From Bacteroidia bacterium (GTDB lineage: Bacteria > Bacteroidota > Bacteroidia > Flavobacteriales > Flavobacteriaceae): DNA of 64,000 bases. Made by a program: the position numbers and the translations under genes. The DNA lies in assembly GCA_030428705.1 (NCBI GenBank), contig JAUIDI010000002.1, forward strand, positions 434,001 through 498,000, in the 5' to 3' direction. Below, in pieces: positions 27,215-35,232 of the stretch. Numbering within the stretch: the stretch's first letter is position 1; each line of letters starts with the position of its first letter. Below the pieces are notes generated by a model. The model was not told the DNA's origin. It saw nothing but the letters and a program-made list of their open reading frames with translations, and ran no database searches.

Positions 27215-28648
27215 TCAATTTTTACTTCCCCAAGATATGATATTTATTCCCAACTGAAAAGAAGCGTACCTACTGGCCGCAAGGTTGCGGTAAGCCAGCA
27301 AATTATCAGCCATCAGGTATAGATTCACAGGGCCGGCCTGCAGATTTAACCCCAACCCGATATTGGTCTTGGAGAACTTATCTATGGTATAGGTCGTCTT
27401 GACCGCCATAAAATTGCCAAACCTTCTTTGGTAAAAGGCAGAAAGGGCCATTTGGGGGCCTCTGGGCCTATTGATCGCATAAAGCTGGCCGCCAAGTCCG
27501 TTGACATATTTTGCGCGGTTCCTATTTCTGCTTGCCGGCGTAATACCGCAGTCGCAATCCGCTTGAGATTGTATAGGTTCCCCAAAGTTATACCGAAGTG
27601 AAGCGTACAATTTGGTCGGCCGAAAGGTCAAATAGCTTTTTTCGTCAATCTCAAAAGGAATCAATTCCTCCACCTCGTCAACGAGTTCTTGCCAGAAATC
27701 ATTATCCGGATCCAACAAGTCCTGGGGAAGAATCTCAATGCCCTCTACCGTGGCCTCGCCGTTTAGGGTGTATGTTCTGATATCGTTCGCGTGATAAATG
27801 AAACCGAGATCAAGTAAGCTGGCCGTAAATACGGTCTGCTCATTGAGATCATACGAAAGGCCAAGGTCTAGACCAAGCCCTAAATCGCCTCCGAAAAAAC
27901 CTCTTTTTAAGATCGTTCCTACCAGATTACCTTCTTTTTCGGCATCCCAAACAGCGTTCAGACCCGAAGTGCGCATGCGCATATCGGCGACCAAAGTACT
28001 CGCCAATAAATTGTTCTGTCCTTCGGTAGTAACAAAATATCCCTTGTTTTGGGTCGAATGAAAGTTGATGATGCCCGAGTAAATTTTGGCCCTGATGCCC
28101 CCCGTCAACTTGCCCCCCATTCGTTTGTTGATCCCGAAATGAAAAACATTGACGATTTCACCACGGGTCTTTAGGTCACCGAGATCATATTTTCTATTCA
28201 ACATACCTGCATTTCCCTCAAAACCCAAAAAAGCATAATCTTGAAACCAGTACCCAATGGCATCACCTTCGTTATAAATACCGAAAGAATAGAAATTATC
28301 GGGATTTTTACCGCGGAATCCTACATTCAACAATTCTAATTGATAAGTACCGCTCAGTTCATCCCTTGTATCCATTCCGTGAATGATACGATCACGGAAT
28401 TTATCATTGATATCCAGGCCGTCGTCGGCAAAAATATCATTGACCGAAACGCCACTTGAACCTGCCTGAAAAGAAATACCCGACAAGCCTGGAAAACCCC
28501 CATACCATTTAAAATCGGTCTGGGCACCGGGATTTATCATCAACGATTGCGGAATCTCGGTAAAATCATAAAGTACCTGTTTGTTCTGTGCATGCACAAA
28601 AAGCCCAGCCAACAAAAAGGCACCGTATATAATTTTGGTCATTTTCAT
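27215..28648 (-). CDS. DUF5723-like outer-membrane beta-barrel protein
   Basis: 477 residues, signal peptide MKMTKIIYGAFLLAGLFVHAQ. The mature part is rich in alternating hydrophobic/aromatic strands and Gly (GGDLGLGLDLGLSYDLNEQT, GNFMAVKTTYTIDKFSKTN), ends in a barrel-like way and has the NPGAQTDFKWYGGFPG opening typical of the family (name from memory, role unknown). Its ATG overlaps the stop of the upstream lipoprotein gene by four bases (ATGA), so the two are translationally coupled and probably work together. Confidence 0.8.
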   Translation of the reverse strand: MKMTKIIYGAFLLAGLFVHAQNKQVLYDFTEIPQSLMINPGAQTDFKWYGGFPGLSGISFQAGSSGVSVNDIFADDGLDINDKFRDRIIHGMDTRDELSGTYQLELLNVGFRGKNPDNFYSFGIYNEGDAIGYWFQDYAFLGFEGNAGMLNRKYDLGDLKTRGEIVNVFHFGINKRMGGKLTGGIRAKIYSGIINFHSTQNKGYFVTTEGQNNLLASTLVADMRMRTSGLNAVWDAEKEGNLVGTILKRGFFGGDLGLGLDLGLSYDLNEQTVFTASLLDLGFIYHANDIRTYTLNGEATVEGIEILPQDLLDPDNDFWQELVDEVEELIPFEIDEKSYLTFRPTKLYASLRYNFGEPIQSQADCDCGITPASRNRNRAKYVNGLGGQLYAINRPRGPQMALSAFYQRRFGNFMAVKTTYTIDKFSKTNIGLGLNLQAGPVNLYLMADNLLAYRNLAASRYASFQLGINIISWGSKN

Positions 28649-29193
28649 TTTAGCCTAAGCCTGAATTCAGCGGAAGATTTTAAGGTAATCTTGGCATCGG
28701 GTATTCCGGAAGTGCTTGTATTATCGCCATTGTTTTGTGCGGTTACCCTAAAATTAGAGGTGTTCGTTATAATATCAATGGGTCGTCCGCCATTGCCATA
28801 TTGAATCTCACGACGATCTATAGCCGTTGGTGCCGGGTCAATGGTAAAAACTTCGGTATCCAGGACATTACCGGCATCATCGGTGAACTCGACCGTAATT
28901 TCCAATTCTTTGCTCGTGGTATTTTCTATTTCATAGGTTATGGTTCCGTCGATAACCCGATCGGCGAATATATTGGTGGCAAAAGCATCGAAATTAAAGT
29001 TCTGGGTGATGACGTTGACCCCTGTAATAGCATTAATATATAGTTCGGGAGCCTCAATGTATAAAATACTTGCCTCGTACGAAGGCGTAATACTCAAATC
29101 GTCATACTGATCGAAATCTTGTTTATCGACACAGTTACAGCATAGTATGAGCAGCAGGAATGTAGTAGGAATATTTCTTAAAATCCGCTTCAT
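28645..29193 (-). CDS. Lipoprotein of unknown function
   Basis: 182 residues, signal MKRILRNIPTTFLLLILCCNC with a plausible lipidated Cys. The mature region shows beta-strand patterning and a middle segment (ITYEIENTTSKELEITVEFT) that reads like an Ig-like fold. No named family. Coupled by a four-base overlap to the downstream barrel protein, suggesting a lipoprotein-barrel pair in the outer membrane (inference). Confidence 0.8.
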   Translation of the reverse strand: MKRILRNIPTTFLLLILCCNCVDKQDFDQYDDLSITPSYEASILYIEAPELYINAITGVNVITQNFNFDAFATNIFADRVIDGTITYEIENTTSKELEITVEFTDDAGNVLDTEVFTIDPAPTAIDRREIQYGNGGRPIDIITNTSNFRVTAQNNGDNTSTSGIPDAKITLKSSAEFRLRLK

Positions 29194-29255
29194 AGCAAAA
29201 ACCTTTCACGGCCACTTTTATTTTCAATGACCCTAGTGTTTCTGCATATATAACT

Positions 29256-29945
29256 CTACAAAAAGGTTTTTATTTCACTCAAATCGGTTATGATTTGGCA
29301 ATATTCGTGATAGGGATCGTTATGGGCGTTAAAATGCAAGGCGTGAAAACCGACTGCTTGGGCACCCATTATATCCGCCTCAAGATTATCGCCTATCATG
29401 AGTGATTTTTGGGGAGTTGCCCCAGCTTTTTCCAAAGCCAATTCAAAAATGATAGGATTCGGTTTTTTTGCCCCGGCCATTTCAGAATTCACAACTTGGT
29501 CGAAATACTCCCGAATATTCGAATTTTGTAGTTTTTTTTCCTGTATTTCCTGAAATCCGTTGGTAATGATGTGTAGCTTGTAGTTCGGACTTAAATATTG
29601 CAGAATTTCCCTGGTATGTGGAAAAACATGATCGAAAGAGGATAAATGTCTGATGTATTCGTTGGCCAATAAGTCTATCGTTTCATCCGAAATGGAATAA
29701 TCTAGGCGGTTAAATACCGTTTTTAACCGTTGGTAGCGAAGTTCGGCTTTGCTGATCTTTTCCTCGCGATACAGTTTCCAAAAGGAAAGGTTGGTAGGAA
29801 CGTATATCTCCAGAAAGGCATTAAGGTCAACGCCAATGTTATTCTCGTCAAAAATTTTTTCAAAGGTCAGAGATGAATTCTTTTCAAAATCCCATAAGGT
29901 ATGGTCCAAATCGAAAAAAATATCGGTAACGACTCCTCTATACAT
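29256..29945 (-). CDS. YjjG-type HAD pyrimidine nucleotidase
   Basis: 229 residues. HAD motifs: FFDLDHTLWDF (nucleophile Asp), IITNGF (motif II Thr), K in GAKKPNPIIF (motif III) and MIGDNLEADIMGAQ (motif IV). The cap domain lies between about 20 and 90. YjjG-type enzymes dephosphorylate non-canonical pyrimidine nucleotides such as 5-fluoro-dUMP and protect the nucleotide pool. Its start overlaps the end of the deacetylase-like gene by eight bases. Confidence 0.88.
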   Translation of the reverse strand: MYRGVVTDIFFDLDHTLWDFEKNSSLTFEKIFDENNIGVDLNAFLEIYVPTNLSFWKLYREEKISKAELRYQRLKTVFNRLDYSISDETIDLLANEYIRHLSSFDHVFPHTREILQYLSPNYKLHIITNGFQEIQEKKLQNSNIREYFDQVVNSEMAGAKKPNPIIFELALEKAGATPQKSLMIGDNLEADIMGAQAVGFHALHFNAHNDPYHEYCQIITDLSEIKTFL

Positions 29946-31233
29946 TATATCGTCTTATAACACCTGAATACACATCCTTCCAGTCGATTTTATGGTCACC
30001 GCCCAATAATTCGTTTGAAAAAACGGTCACGAACTTACCGTTTACTTTTTTTATCCGGCGATACAGCAAATCGATTTTTTCGAATAACGCCTCCTTGCTC
30101 TTAAAATTGGTCAACGCATAATCATGAATGGCAAATGGATGTACCCGAATCGGTTGTCGCGCCTCAAGATTAATATCATAAAAATGGAACGGGTAACTTG
30201 TACCGGCGCGGAAACCCAACTCGTGGGTGTAGCCCATGGTATAGTCGTCCGAAAATTCCGCATCCACCAACTCACGATAGGTATCAGGGGCATCGACCCG
30301 ATTATACCGCATTCTACAATTGTTTATGGGTCGGTTGATTACATTCGACAGTCCATTTTTTTCATTCTTCAAAAGGGCAAGATCATCGAACGAACTGTAC
30401 GATGCCGCTAATCCCACAACACTGTAATCGGCAATGTATTTGATAAGAAACCTGAACTTATTGTGGTTCGGCGAAACATTTTTATCATAGGTAGAATATG
30501 TGGCGAATTGAAAAAAGAACAGGCTTTTGGTATTGTTTTGTTTATGCTGACCGACCAACCACTCGAAATTATCATAGGGATCCTTGCTTGAATCGAACCA
30601 TACCGTCACACGGCGCGCGACCCGTTTTAACTTGAAATTGCCAAGATCCAATAGAAATCCTCCCAAACTTCTGGTGAAACCTCTATGCGCATAGCAGTGG
30701 GAGGTCGTCACGTCGATGATAGAGGTATAAGAATAAGTTCTCTTTTTATGTATTAGTTCAGGAAATCGACTTTTCAAGGCCTCCAGCAACTTCGTTACCC
30801 AAATATCCACGACCGGTAATTGCAAAAAGTCATTTTGATAGGCTATACTGTCTTTTGGTGAAAATCGGCCATGGATATCCTTTACATGGGGCAAATATTC
30901 TTCATACCGACTCAAAAGATAAAAACTCGCCGAGAAAATATCATAGGGAATATTACTTCGCTCGCCCGTTACAAAGAAACAGGGCACCTCATCCCAATGC
31001 CCCACTGTAACTTGAAGGTCATTGATTCCTTGTTCGAATAAAAGATCGTTACTGCGTACGAAGAATTCATTCTGAAGTGGTTGTTTCGTATAGGTTATTT
31101 TCGGACCCGAATGCTTGATAAAATCTTCCACTTTGGTCGAAAATGTCAGTTCAATACCCAGCATACGCGAAAAAATGTGCTTCATGATATAGCTGAAGCG
31201 GGGCGTAATTTTATGGGTATAGACTAGTAACAT
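29938..31233 (-). CDS. Polysaccharide deacetylase-like protein
   Basis: 431 residues from the ATG at 31233, which overlaps the radC stop (TGATG); the track start at 31236 is a TTG. After an N-terminal domain of about 140 residues (LLVYTHKITPRFSYIMKHI) comes a NodB-like region: TSIIDVTTSHCYAHRGFTR, LKKxxxx VGLAASYSSFDD and TMGYTHELGFRAGTSYPFHF. The usual catalytic Asp-Asp pair appears as a single Asp in IIDVTTS, so activity is uncertain. It resembles flavobacterial proteins annotated as polysaccharide deacetylases of unknown substrate. Confidence 0.7.
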   Translation of the reverse strand: MLLVYTHKITPRFSYIMKHIFSRMLGIELTFSTKVEDFIKHSGPKITYTKQPLQNEFFVRSNDLLFEQGINDLQVTVGHWDEVPCFFVTGERSNIPYDIFSASFYLLSRYEEYLPHVKDIHGRFSPKDSIAYQNDFLQLPVVDIWVTKLLEALKSRFPELIHKKRTYSYTSIIDVTTSHCYAHRGFTRSLGGFLLDLGNFKLKRVARRVTVWFDSSKDPYDNFEWLVGQHKQNNTKSLFFFQFATYSTYDKNVSPNHNKFRFLIKYIADYSVVGLAASYSSFDDLALLKNEKNGLSNVINRPINNCRMRYNRVDAPDTYRELVDAEFSDDYTMGYTHELGFRAGTSYPFHFYDINLEARQPIRVHPFAIHDYALTNFKSKEALFEKIDLLYRRIKKVNGKFVTVFSNELLGGDHKIDWKDVYSGVIRRYNV

Positions 31234-31931
31234 CAAAGCATTGTGTTATCGGCAAAACTAAAATAATCCTTTTGGGTAATGATTAGATGGTCCAAAACTT
31301 TTATATCAAGGGCCGCGGCCGCCGACCTTAACTTTTCCGTTACTCTTTTGTCCTCGGTACTTGGTTTTAATGTACCCGATGGGTGGTTATGTGCCAAAAT
31401 CAATCCTACCGCTCCCAATTCAAGGGCTTGCCTCATAACTATGCGAACATCGACCAAAGTGCCCGTAAGGCCTCCTTTGCTCAATTGGTTCGTCTGCAAT
31501 ATCTTATTGGCATTGTTCAGATACACGATCCAGAATTCTTCATGGGGCAACTCGCCAATTATCGGTCTCAAAAGTTCAAATGCATCGCGACTGCTCGAAA
31601 TTTTGGCGATTTTGGACTCGCCAGCTCCCCTCCTTCGTCGGCCTATTTCCAAGGCCGCGGCAATGGTAACCGCCTTGGCCTCGCCTATTCCCTTAAACTG
31701 CATCAATTGTCTAATGGAAAGTTTGCCCAACTCGTTCAAATCGTTGTCGACCGAGGCAAGAATTCGTTTTGAAAGCTCGACAGCACTTTCGTTGCGACTT
31801 CCCGAGCCTATGAGTATGGCAATCAGTTCGGCATCGGACAGGACCGACTTTCCTTTGCGGACCAATTTTTCCCTTGGCTTGTCATCGTCGGACCAATGCT
31901 TGATGGAGAAAGAAGCCGTTTTTTCGTGCAT
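31233..31931 (-). CDS. radC: RadC/YeeS-type JAMM protein
   Basis: 232 residues: an N-terminal HhH-like UPF0758 domain (GKSVLSDAELIAILIGSGSR, QFKGIGEAKAVTIAAALEI) and a C-terminal JAB/MPN domain with the JAMM metal motif LAHNHPSGTLKPSTEDKRVT. Despite the name, a role in DNA repair is not established for the family. The gene heads a three-gene minus-strand group with overlapping starts (radC, deacetylase-like, HAD). Confidence 0.92.
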   Translation of the reverse strand: MHEKTASFSIKHWSDDDKPREKLVRKGKSVLSDAELIAILIGSGSRNESAVELSKRILASVDNDLNELGKLSIRQLMQFKGIGEAKAVTIAAALEIGRRRRGAGESKIAKISSSRDAFELLRPIIGELPHEEFWIVYLNNANKILQTNQLSKGGLTGTLVDVRIVMRQALELGAVGLILAHNHPSGTLKPSTEDKRVTEKLRSAAAALDIKVLDHLIITQKDYFSFADNTML

Positions 31932-31935
31932 TCGC

Positions 31936-31943
31936 TAAAGATA
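31936..31943 (-). promoter_or_regulatory. -7-like element four bases before the radC ATG
   Basis: Minus-strand TATCTTTA, GCGA, then the ATG at 31931. Same spacing as rlmB, rarA and the rhomboid gene. Confidence 0.5.
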
Positions 31944-31968
31944 ACAAAGAACTCTTTTATGCGTCAGT

Positions 31969-32002
31969 TTTGTCGTAAATTTCGGAACCGAAATTAATTT
32001 CA
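31969..32002 (+). promoter_or_regulatory. Probable promoter of the PaiB-like gene with internal operator palindrome
   Basis: TTTG at 31969-31972 and TAATTTCA at 31995-32002 with a 22-base spacer. Within the spacer lies the perfect inverted repeat AATTTCGGAACCGAAATT (31978-31995, eight-base arms), exactly where a repressor would block polymerase. Confidence 0.45.
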
Positions 32003-32007
32003 GTACA

Positions 32008-32631
32008 ATGAAATACCCACCAAAACATCACCAAGAGACAAGTTTTGAAAATGTACTTGAAGTGGTCAAAAATTACCCCTTTGCCACTTTGATCACGGTA
32101 CAAGAAGATGCACCTCTTATTACCCATATTCCAATGGTTTACGAAACGGATGGAAGCAAGTACGGAAAATTGGTGGCCCATATCGACAAATTCAATCCGC
32201 AGGTCAGGACTTTGACCGATGGGGCGCTTACAACTTCTGTTTTCCAAGGTCCCGATTGTTATATTTCCCCAGCCACCTACAGTACCAAACAGTTGCCTAC
32301 CTGGAACTACATTTTCGCCCATTTAAAAGGAAAAGTAAAGTTGTTGAAAGACAAAGAGGCGGTTAAAAGAACGATGGTGCGAATGACTTCATTTTTGGAG
32401 GGAAGCAATCCAAGATTTTCGCTTTCACTCGATAATCCCAGAATGGATGCCCTTGTCGATTACATCATCGGATTCGAAATTGAGATTACCCAATGGGAAG
32501 GAAAATTCAAGTTCTCACAGGACAAACACCCGCGAGATCAACAACTGGCCAAGGCCGAACTCATCAAAAGCCAAAAAAAGGACGTTTCGGAATTCGTGGA
32601 GCGAATTTTCGAAAACCATAAAAATGCTTAA
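32008..32631 (+). CDS. PaiB-family FMN-binding protein / negative regulator
   Basis: 207 residues, close to the family length. MKYPPKHHQETSFENVLEVV, YPFATLITVQEDAPLITHIP and SPATYSTKQLPTWNYIFAHLKG are family-typical, the last containing the conserved W-N-Y. In Bacillus PaiB was described as a repressor of sporulation and protease genes; structurally it is a split-barrel flavin-binding protein. Its function in Bacteroidota is unknown. The palindrome between its -33 and -7 elements is consistent with repression of the gene. Confidence 0.85.
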   Translation: MKYPPKHHQETSFENVLEVVKNYPFATLITVQEDAPLITHIPMVYETDGSKYGKLVAHIDKFNPQVRTLTDGALTTSVFQGPDCYISPATYSTKQLPTWNYIFAHLKGKVKLLKDKEAVKRTMVRMTSFLEGSNPRFSLSLDNPRMDALVDYIIGFEIEITQWEGKFKFSQDKHPRDQQLAKAELIKSQKKDVSEFVERIFENHKNA

Positions 32632-32828
32632 AAACCGGGTTTGTAATCCGCTGTAGCGTTCAAATCCTCGTCAGGAAGTACTTCAGGATGTTCGATATGC
32701 TCACGGGTATCATTGACCGATCTCGATTCTTCAAGAATCACATTCGACATGCCCAACATAAAGGCTATCAAAATAAGTGACATCCTCCGTCGCCACCAAA
32801 ACCATATTTTCTTGAACAAAACGTTCAT
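32628..32828 (-). CDS. Small single-span membrane protein, hypothetical
   Basis: 66 residues. A basic N-terminus (MNVLFKKIWFWWRRR) precedes one hydrophobic segment (MSLILIAFMLGMSNVILEE) and an acidic C-terminal tail (EHIEHPEVLPDEDLNA), the layout of a small inner-membrane protein with an inside-positive N-terminus. It converges with the PaiB-like gene and overlaps its end by four bases. I have the impression of similar small proteins in other Flavobacteriaceae but cannot verify it. Confidence 0.5.
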   Translation of the reverse strand: MNVLFKKIWFWWRRRMSLILIAFMLGMSNVILEESRSVNDTREHIEHPEVLPDEDLNATADYKPGF

Positions 32829-32913
32829 ATGCGTGCTTAAATTCCATGAATAGGCTACAATTTACGTACCCCACTTTGAAAGTCTGACACATTTGCAGGT
32901 ATACTACTCTGAA

Positions 32914-34272
32914 TCAATCCTCTACATTTCGTCTTAGTTCGGCCAGATCCAAGCCACCGTAATTGCCGGAACTCATCATAAGCAATACGGAGTCTTTAAA
33001 ATCTTGCTCGAAAACAAAATCCTTAAAAGCGGGTGCGTCCGTAAAAATCTTGAGGTCGTTTCGTTTGAAGGCCTCCGAAATCTGTGATGGGGTAACTTCC
33101 TTCAGTTTCTTAATGGCAACCGATTCGGGTAGATAGAATACGGCCGTCGTATCCGCGGCATCCAAGGCTCCTCCATATTCCTTTAAAAATTTGGGGTTAA
33201 AGCTACTATAGGTGTGAAGTTCCAAACAGGCAATCAATTTTCTCTCTGGATATTGCTCCTTTACCGCCTTAGTTGTTGCGGCTACTTTACTAGGCGAATG
33301 TGCAAAATCTTTATAAACGATACACGAAGATGATTCAGCAATTTTTTCCAAGCGCTTTGCTGCTCCCTTAAAAGAAGCAATAGCTTCATAAAAATCATCT
33401 TCATCGACCCCAATATTTTGACAGACCCACTTGGCCCCGGCCAGATTGTTCAGGTTATGCTCGCCGAAAACTGCAATGGGCATTGGACCTTCAGGGGTAT
33501 CTAAAAGTGTTTGTCCGTTCACAACCGAATACTCCGGGGTTCGGTAGGGCAATTTTCTAATGGAATTTTCGGAGGCCTCGACCACTTTTTTTACTTCGAG
33601 GTCTTCTTCATTGTAGGTGATACTTCCGCCCTTTACGATACTATCCACAAAAATCTGGAACTGCTCTACATAGTTCTCGAATGTCGGAAAGACGTTGATA
33701 TGATCCCAGGCAATACCGCTCAGCAATGCGATATTGGGTCTGTACAAATGAAATTTCGGACGCCTATCGATGGGCGAAGAGAGATATTCATCACCTTCCA
33801 AAACAATAAAATCGTTCGCTTCGGTCAAATGCACCATGCGGTCAAACCCTTCCAATTGCGCCCCGACCAAATAATCGACTTCGCGATTATGGTAGTTCAA
33901 AACATGCAATATCATAGAGGTAATGGTGGTCTTGCCATGGCTGCCCCCGATGACGACCCGAGTCTTGTTTTTTGATTGTTCGTACAAAAATTCAGGATAC
34001 GAATATATTTTCACACCCAGTTCTTGTGCCTTCAATAATTCGGGATTATCGGGTTTGGCATGCATTCCAAGAATTACAGCGTCTAAATCGGATGTTATCT
34101 TTTCAGGAAACCAGCCAAATTCGTTGGGCAATAATCCTTTGGCAGCTAAGCGCGATTTCGAAGGCTCGAAGATAACATCGTCACTCCCGCTAATCGTATA
34201 CCCTTTGTGCTCAAGTGCCAAGGCCAGATTGTGCATGGCACTACCCCCAATGGCTATAAAATGGATTTTCAT
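32914..34272 (-). CDS. mpl: Mpl murein-tripeptide ligase (MurC-like)
   Basis: 452 residues from the ATG at 34272 (the track start at 34275 is TTG). MKIHFIAIGGSAMHNLALAL is the Rossmann-like N-domain, VVIGGSHGKTTITSMILHV the ATP-binding P-loop, HINVFPTFENYVEQF and GEHNLNNLAGAKW the Mur-ligase middle and C-domains, and KDFAHSPSKVAATTKAV the end motif. Mpl joins recycled L-Ala-gamma-D-Glu-meso-DAP to UDP-MurNAc; MSGSNYGG-like MMSSGNYGGLDL near the C-terminus supports Mpl over MurC. Divergent from the SDR gene. Confidence 0.88.
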   Translation of the reverse strand: MKIHFIAIGGSAMHNLALALEHKGYTISGSDDVIFEPSKSRLAAKGLLPNEFGWFPEKITSDLDAVILGMHAKPDNPELLKAQELGVKIYSYPEFLYEQSKNKTRVVIGGSHGKTTITSMILHVLNYHNREVDYLVGAQLEGFDRMVHLTEANDFIVLEGDEYLSSPIDRRPKFHLYRPNIALLSGIAWDHINVFPTFENYVEQFQIFVDSIVKGGSITYNEEDLEVKKVVEASENSIRKLPYRTPEYSVVNGQTLLDTPEGPMPIAVFGEHNLNNLAGAKWVCQNIGVDEDDFYEAIASFKGAAKRLEKIAESSSCIVYKDFAHSPSKVAATTKAVKEQYPERKLIACLELHTYSSFNPKFLKEYGGALDAADTTAVFYLPESVAIKKLKEVTPSQISEAFKRNDLKIFTDAPAFKDFVFEQDFKDSVLLMMSSGNYGGLDLAELRRNVED

Positions 34273-34289
34273 CAAATCGTTTTAAAGCC

Positions 34290-34297
34290 CAAAGATA
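34290..34297 (-). promoter_or_regulatory. -7 element upstream of mpl
   Basis: Exact TATCTTTG on the minus strand, about 17 bases upstream of the mpl ATG; a TTG lies 24 bases further up, slightly longer than the usual spacing. Confidence 0.5.
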
Positions 34298-34359
34298 GGG
34301 ATTGAACAGGGTATCGAAAACCAATACTTTATGATTATCTTAGTTTGGAAAACCAGAAG

Positions 34360-35145
34360 ATGAACATATCCCTAAAAAATAAAAAAGCCCTTGTCGGCGG
34401 AAGCAGTGGCGGTATTGGAAAAGCGATTGCCGAACAGTTGGCCGAAAGTGGTGCAAGTGTCACCTTGATGGCAAGGAGCGAGGACAAATTGAAAACCATT
34501 GTCTCCGGACTCCCTACCGATCAGGGGCAAAGCCATCAGTTTTTAGTCGTCGATTTTACCGATTTCGAAGAGTATAAAAAAATAATAGCAAAGTATTTCG
34601 AAAATAATTCCTTGGATATTCTCGTGAACAACACGCAAGGCCCTTCCGCCGGCAATGCCTTGGAAAAGCAGACCGAGGATTACCAACAGGCTTTCGAACT
34701 GCTCTTTAAAACGGTCGTTTTTACGACGGAACTGGCTTTGAAACACATGCGACAAAACAAATGGGGGCGAATCATCAATGTGGCCTCGATCTCGGTCAAG
34801 GAACCACTTTCGTATCTAGCACTTTCGAACACTATCCGTGCAGCCGTCGTTACCTGGGCCAAAAGTCTAGCTACCGATGTCGGCAAAGACCAAATTACCG
34901 TGAACAGCATTTTGACCGGTTATTTCGATACGGATCGCATTGCCCAACTCAATGCCAAAAAAGCGGAACAATTGGGTATTCCGCAAAAGGAAGTTCGTAC
35001 GGAAATGGAGTCGAAAGTACCGTTACAGCGCATCGGAGACCCTAGGGAATACGGGTATTTAACGACGTTTTTAGCCTCTGACAAGGCCGCTTATATCACG
35101 GGAACACAGATTCCGATCGACGGGGGACTATTAAAGTCTCTATAA
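34360..35145 (+). CDS. SDR-family oxidoreductase lacking the YxxxK motif
   Basis: 261 residues from the ATG at 34360; the track start at 34345 is TTG. The cofactor loop GGSSGGIGKAIAEQLAESGA is present, NNAG is replaced by NNTQG, and the active-site region reads SISVKEPLSYLALSNTIRAA, so the canonical Tyr-x-x-x-Lys is YLALS, with Ser in place of Lys. The end DPREYGYLTTFLASDKAAYITG is ordinary. Related SDRs with an LSNxxRA segment form a divergent subgroup annotated as 3-oxoacyl-ACP-reductase-like; substrate unknown. Confidence 0.85.
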   Translation: MNISLKNKKALVGGSSGGIGKAIAEQLAESGASVTLMARSEDKLKTIVSGLPTDQGQSHQFLVVDFTDFEEYKKIIAKYFENNSLDILVNNTQGPSAGNALEKQTEDYQQAFELLFKTVVFTTELALKHMRQNKWGRIINVASISVKEPLSYLALSNTIRAAVVTWAKSLATDVGKDQITVNSILTGYFDTDRIAQLNAKKAEQLGIPQKEVRTEMESKVPLQRIGDPREYGYLTTFLASDKAAYITGTQIPIDGGLLKSL

Positions 35146-35185
35146 TACTTTCCCTAATCCAAAACGCCCTTTTACTCGGTTTCGA

Positions 35186-35216
35186 TTGTCATTAAAATTA
35201 ATTGGAATCATATTTG
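35186..35216 (+). promoter_or_regulatory. Probable promoter of the A2M/plug gene
   Basis: TTG at 35186-35188, a 20-base spacer and CATATTTG at 35209-35216 (7 of 8). The ATG pair follows 17-20 bases later. Confidence 0.45.
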
Positions 35217-35232
35217 TGTCGTAAATTTAATT

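Noticed and set aside
31279-31938. 219-residue plus-strand ORF over radC
   Set aside because: Exact antisense of radC; composition (Ser/Leu-rich) is that of a reverse-frame shadow.
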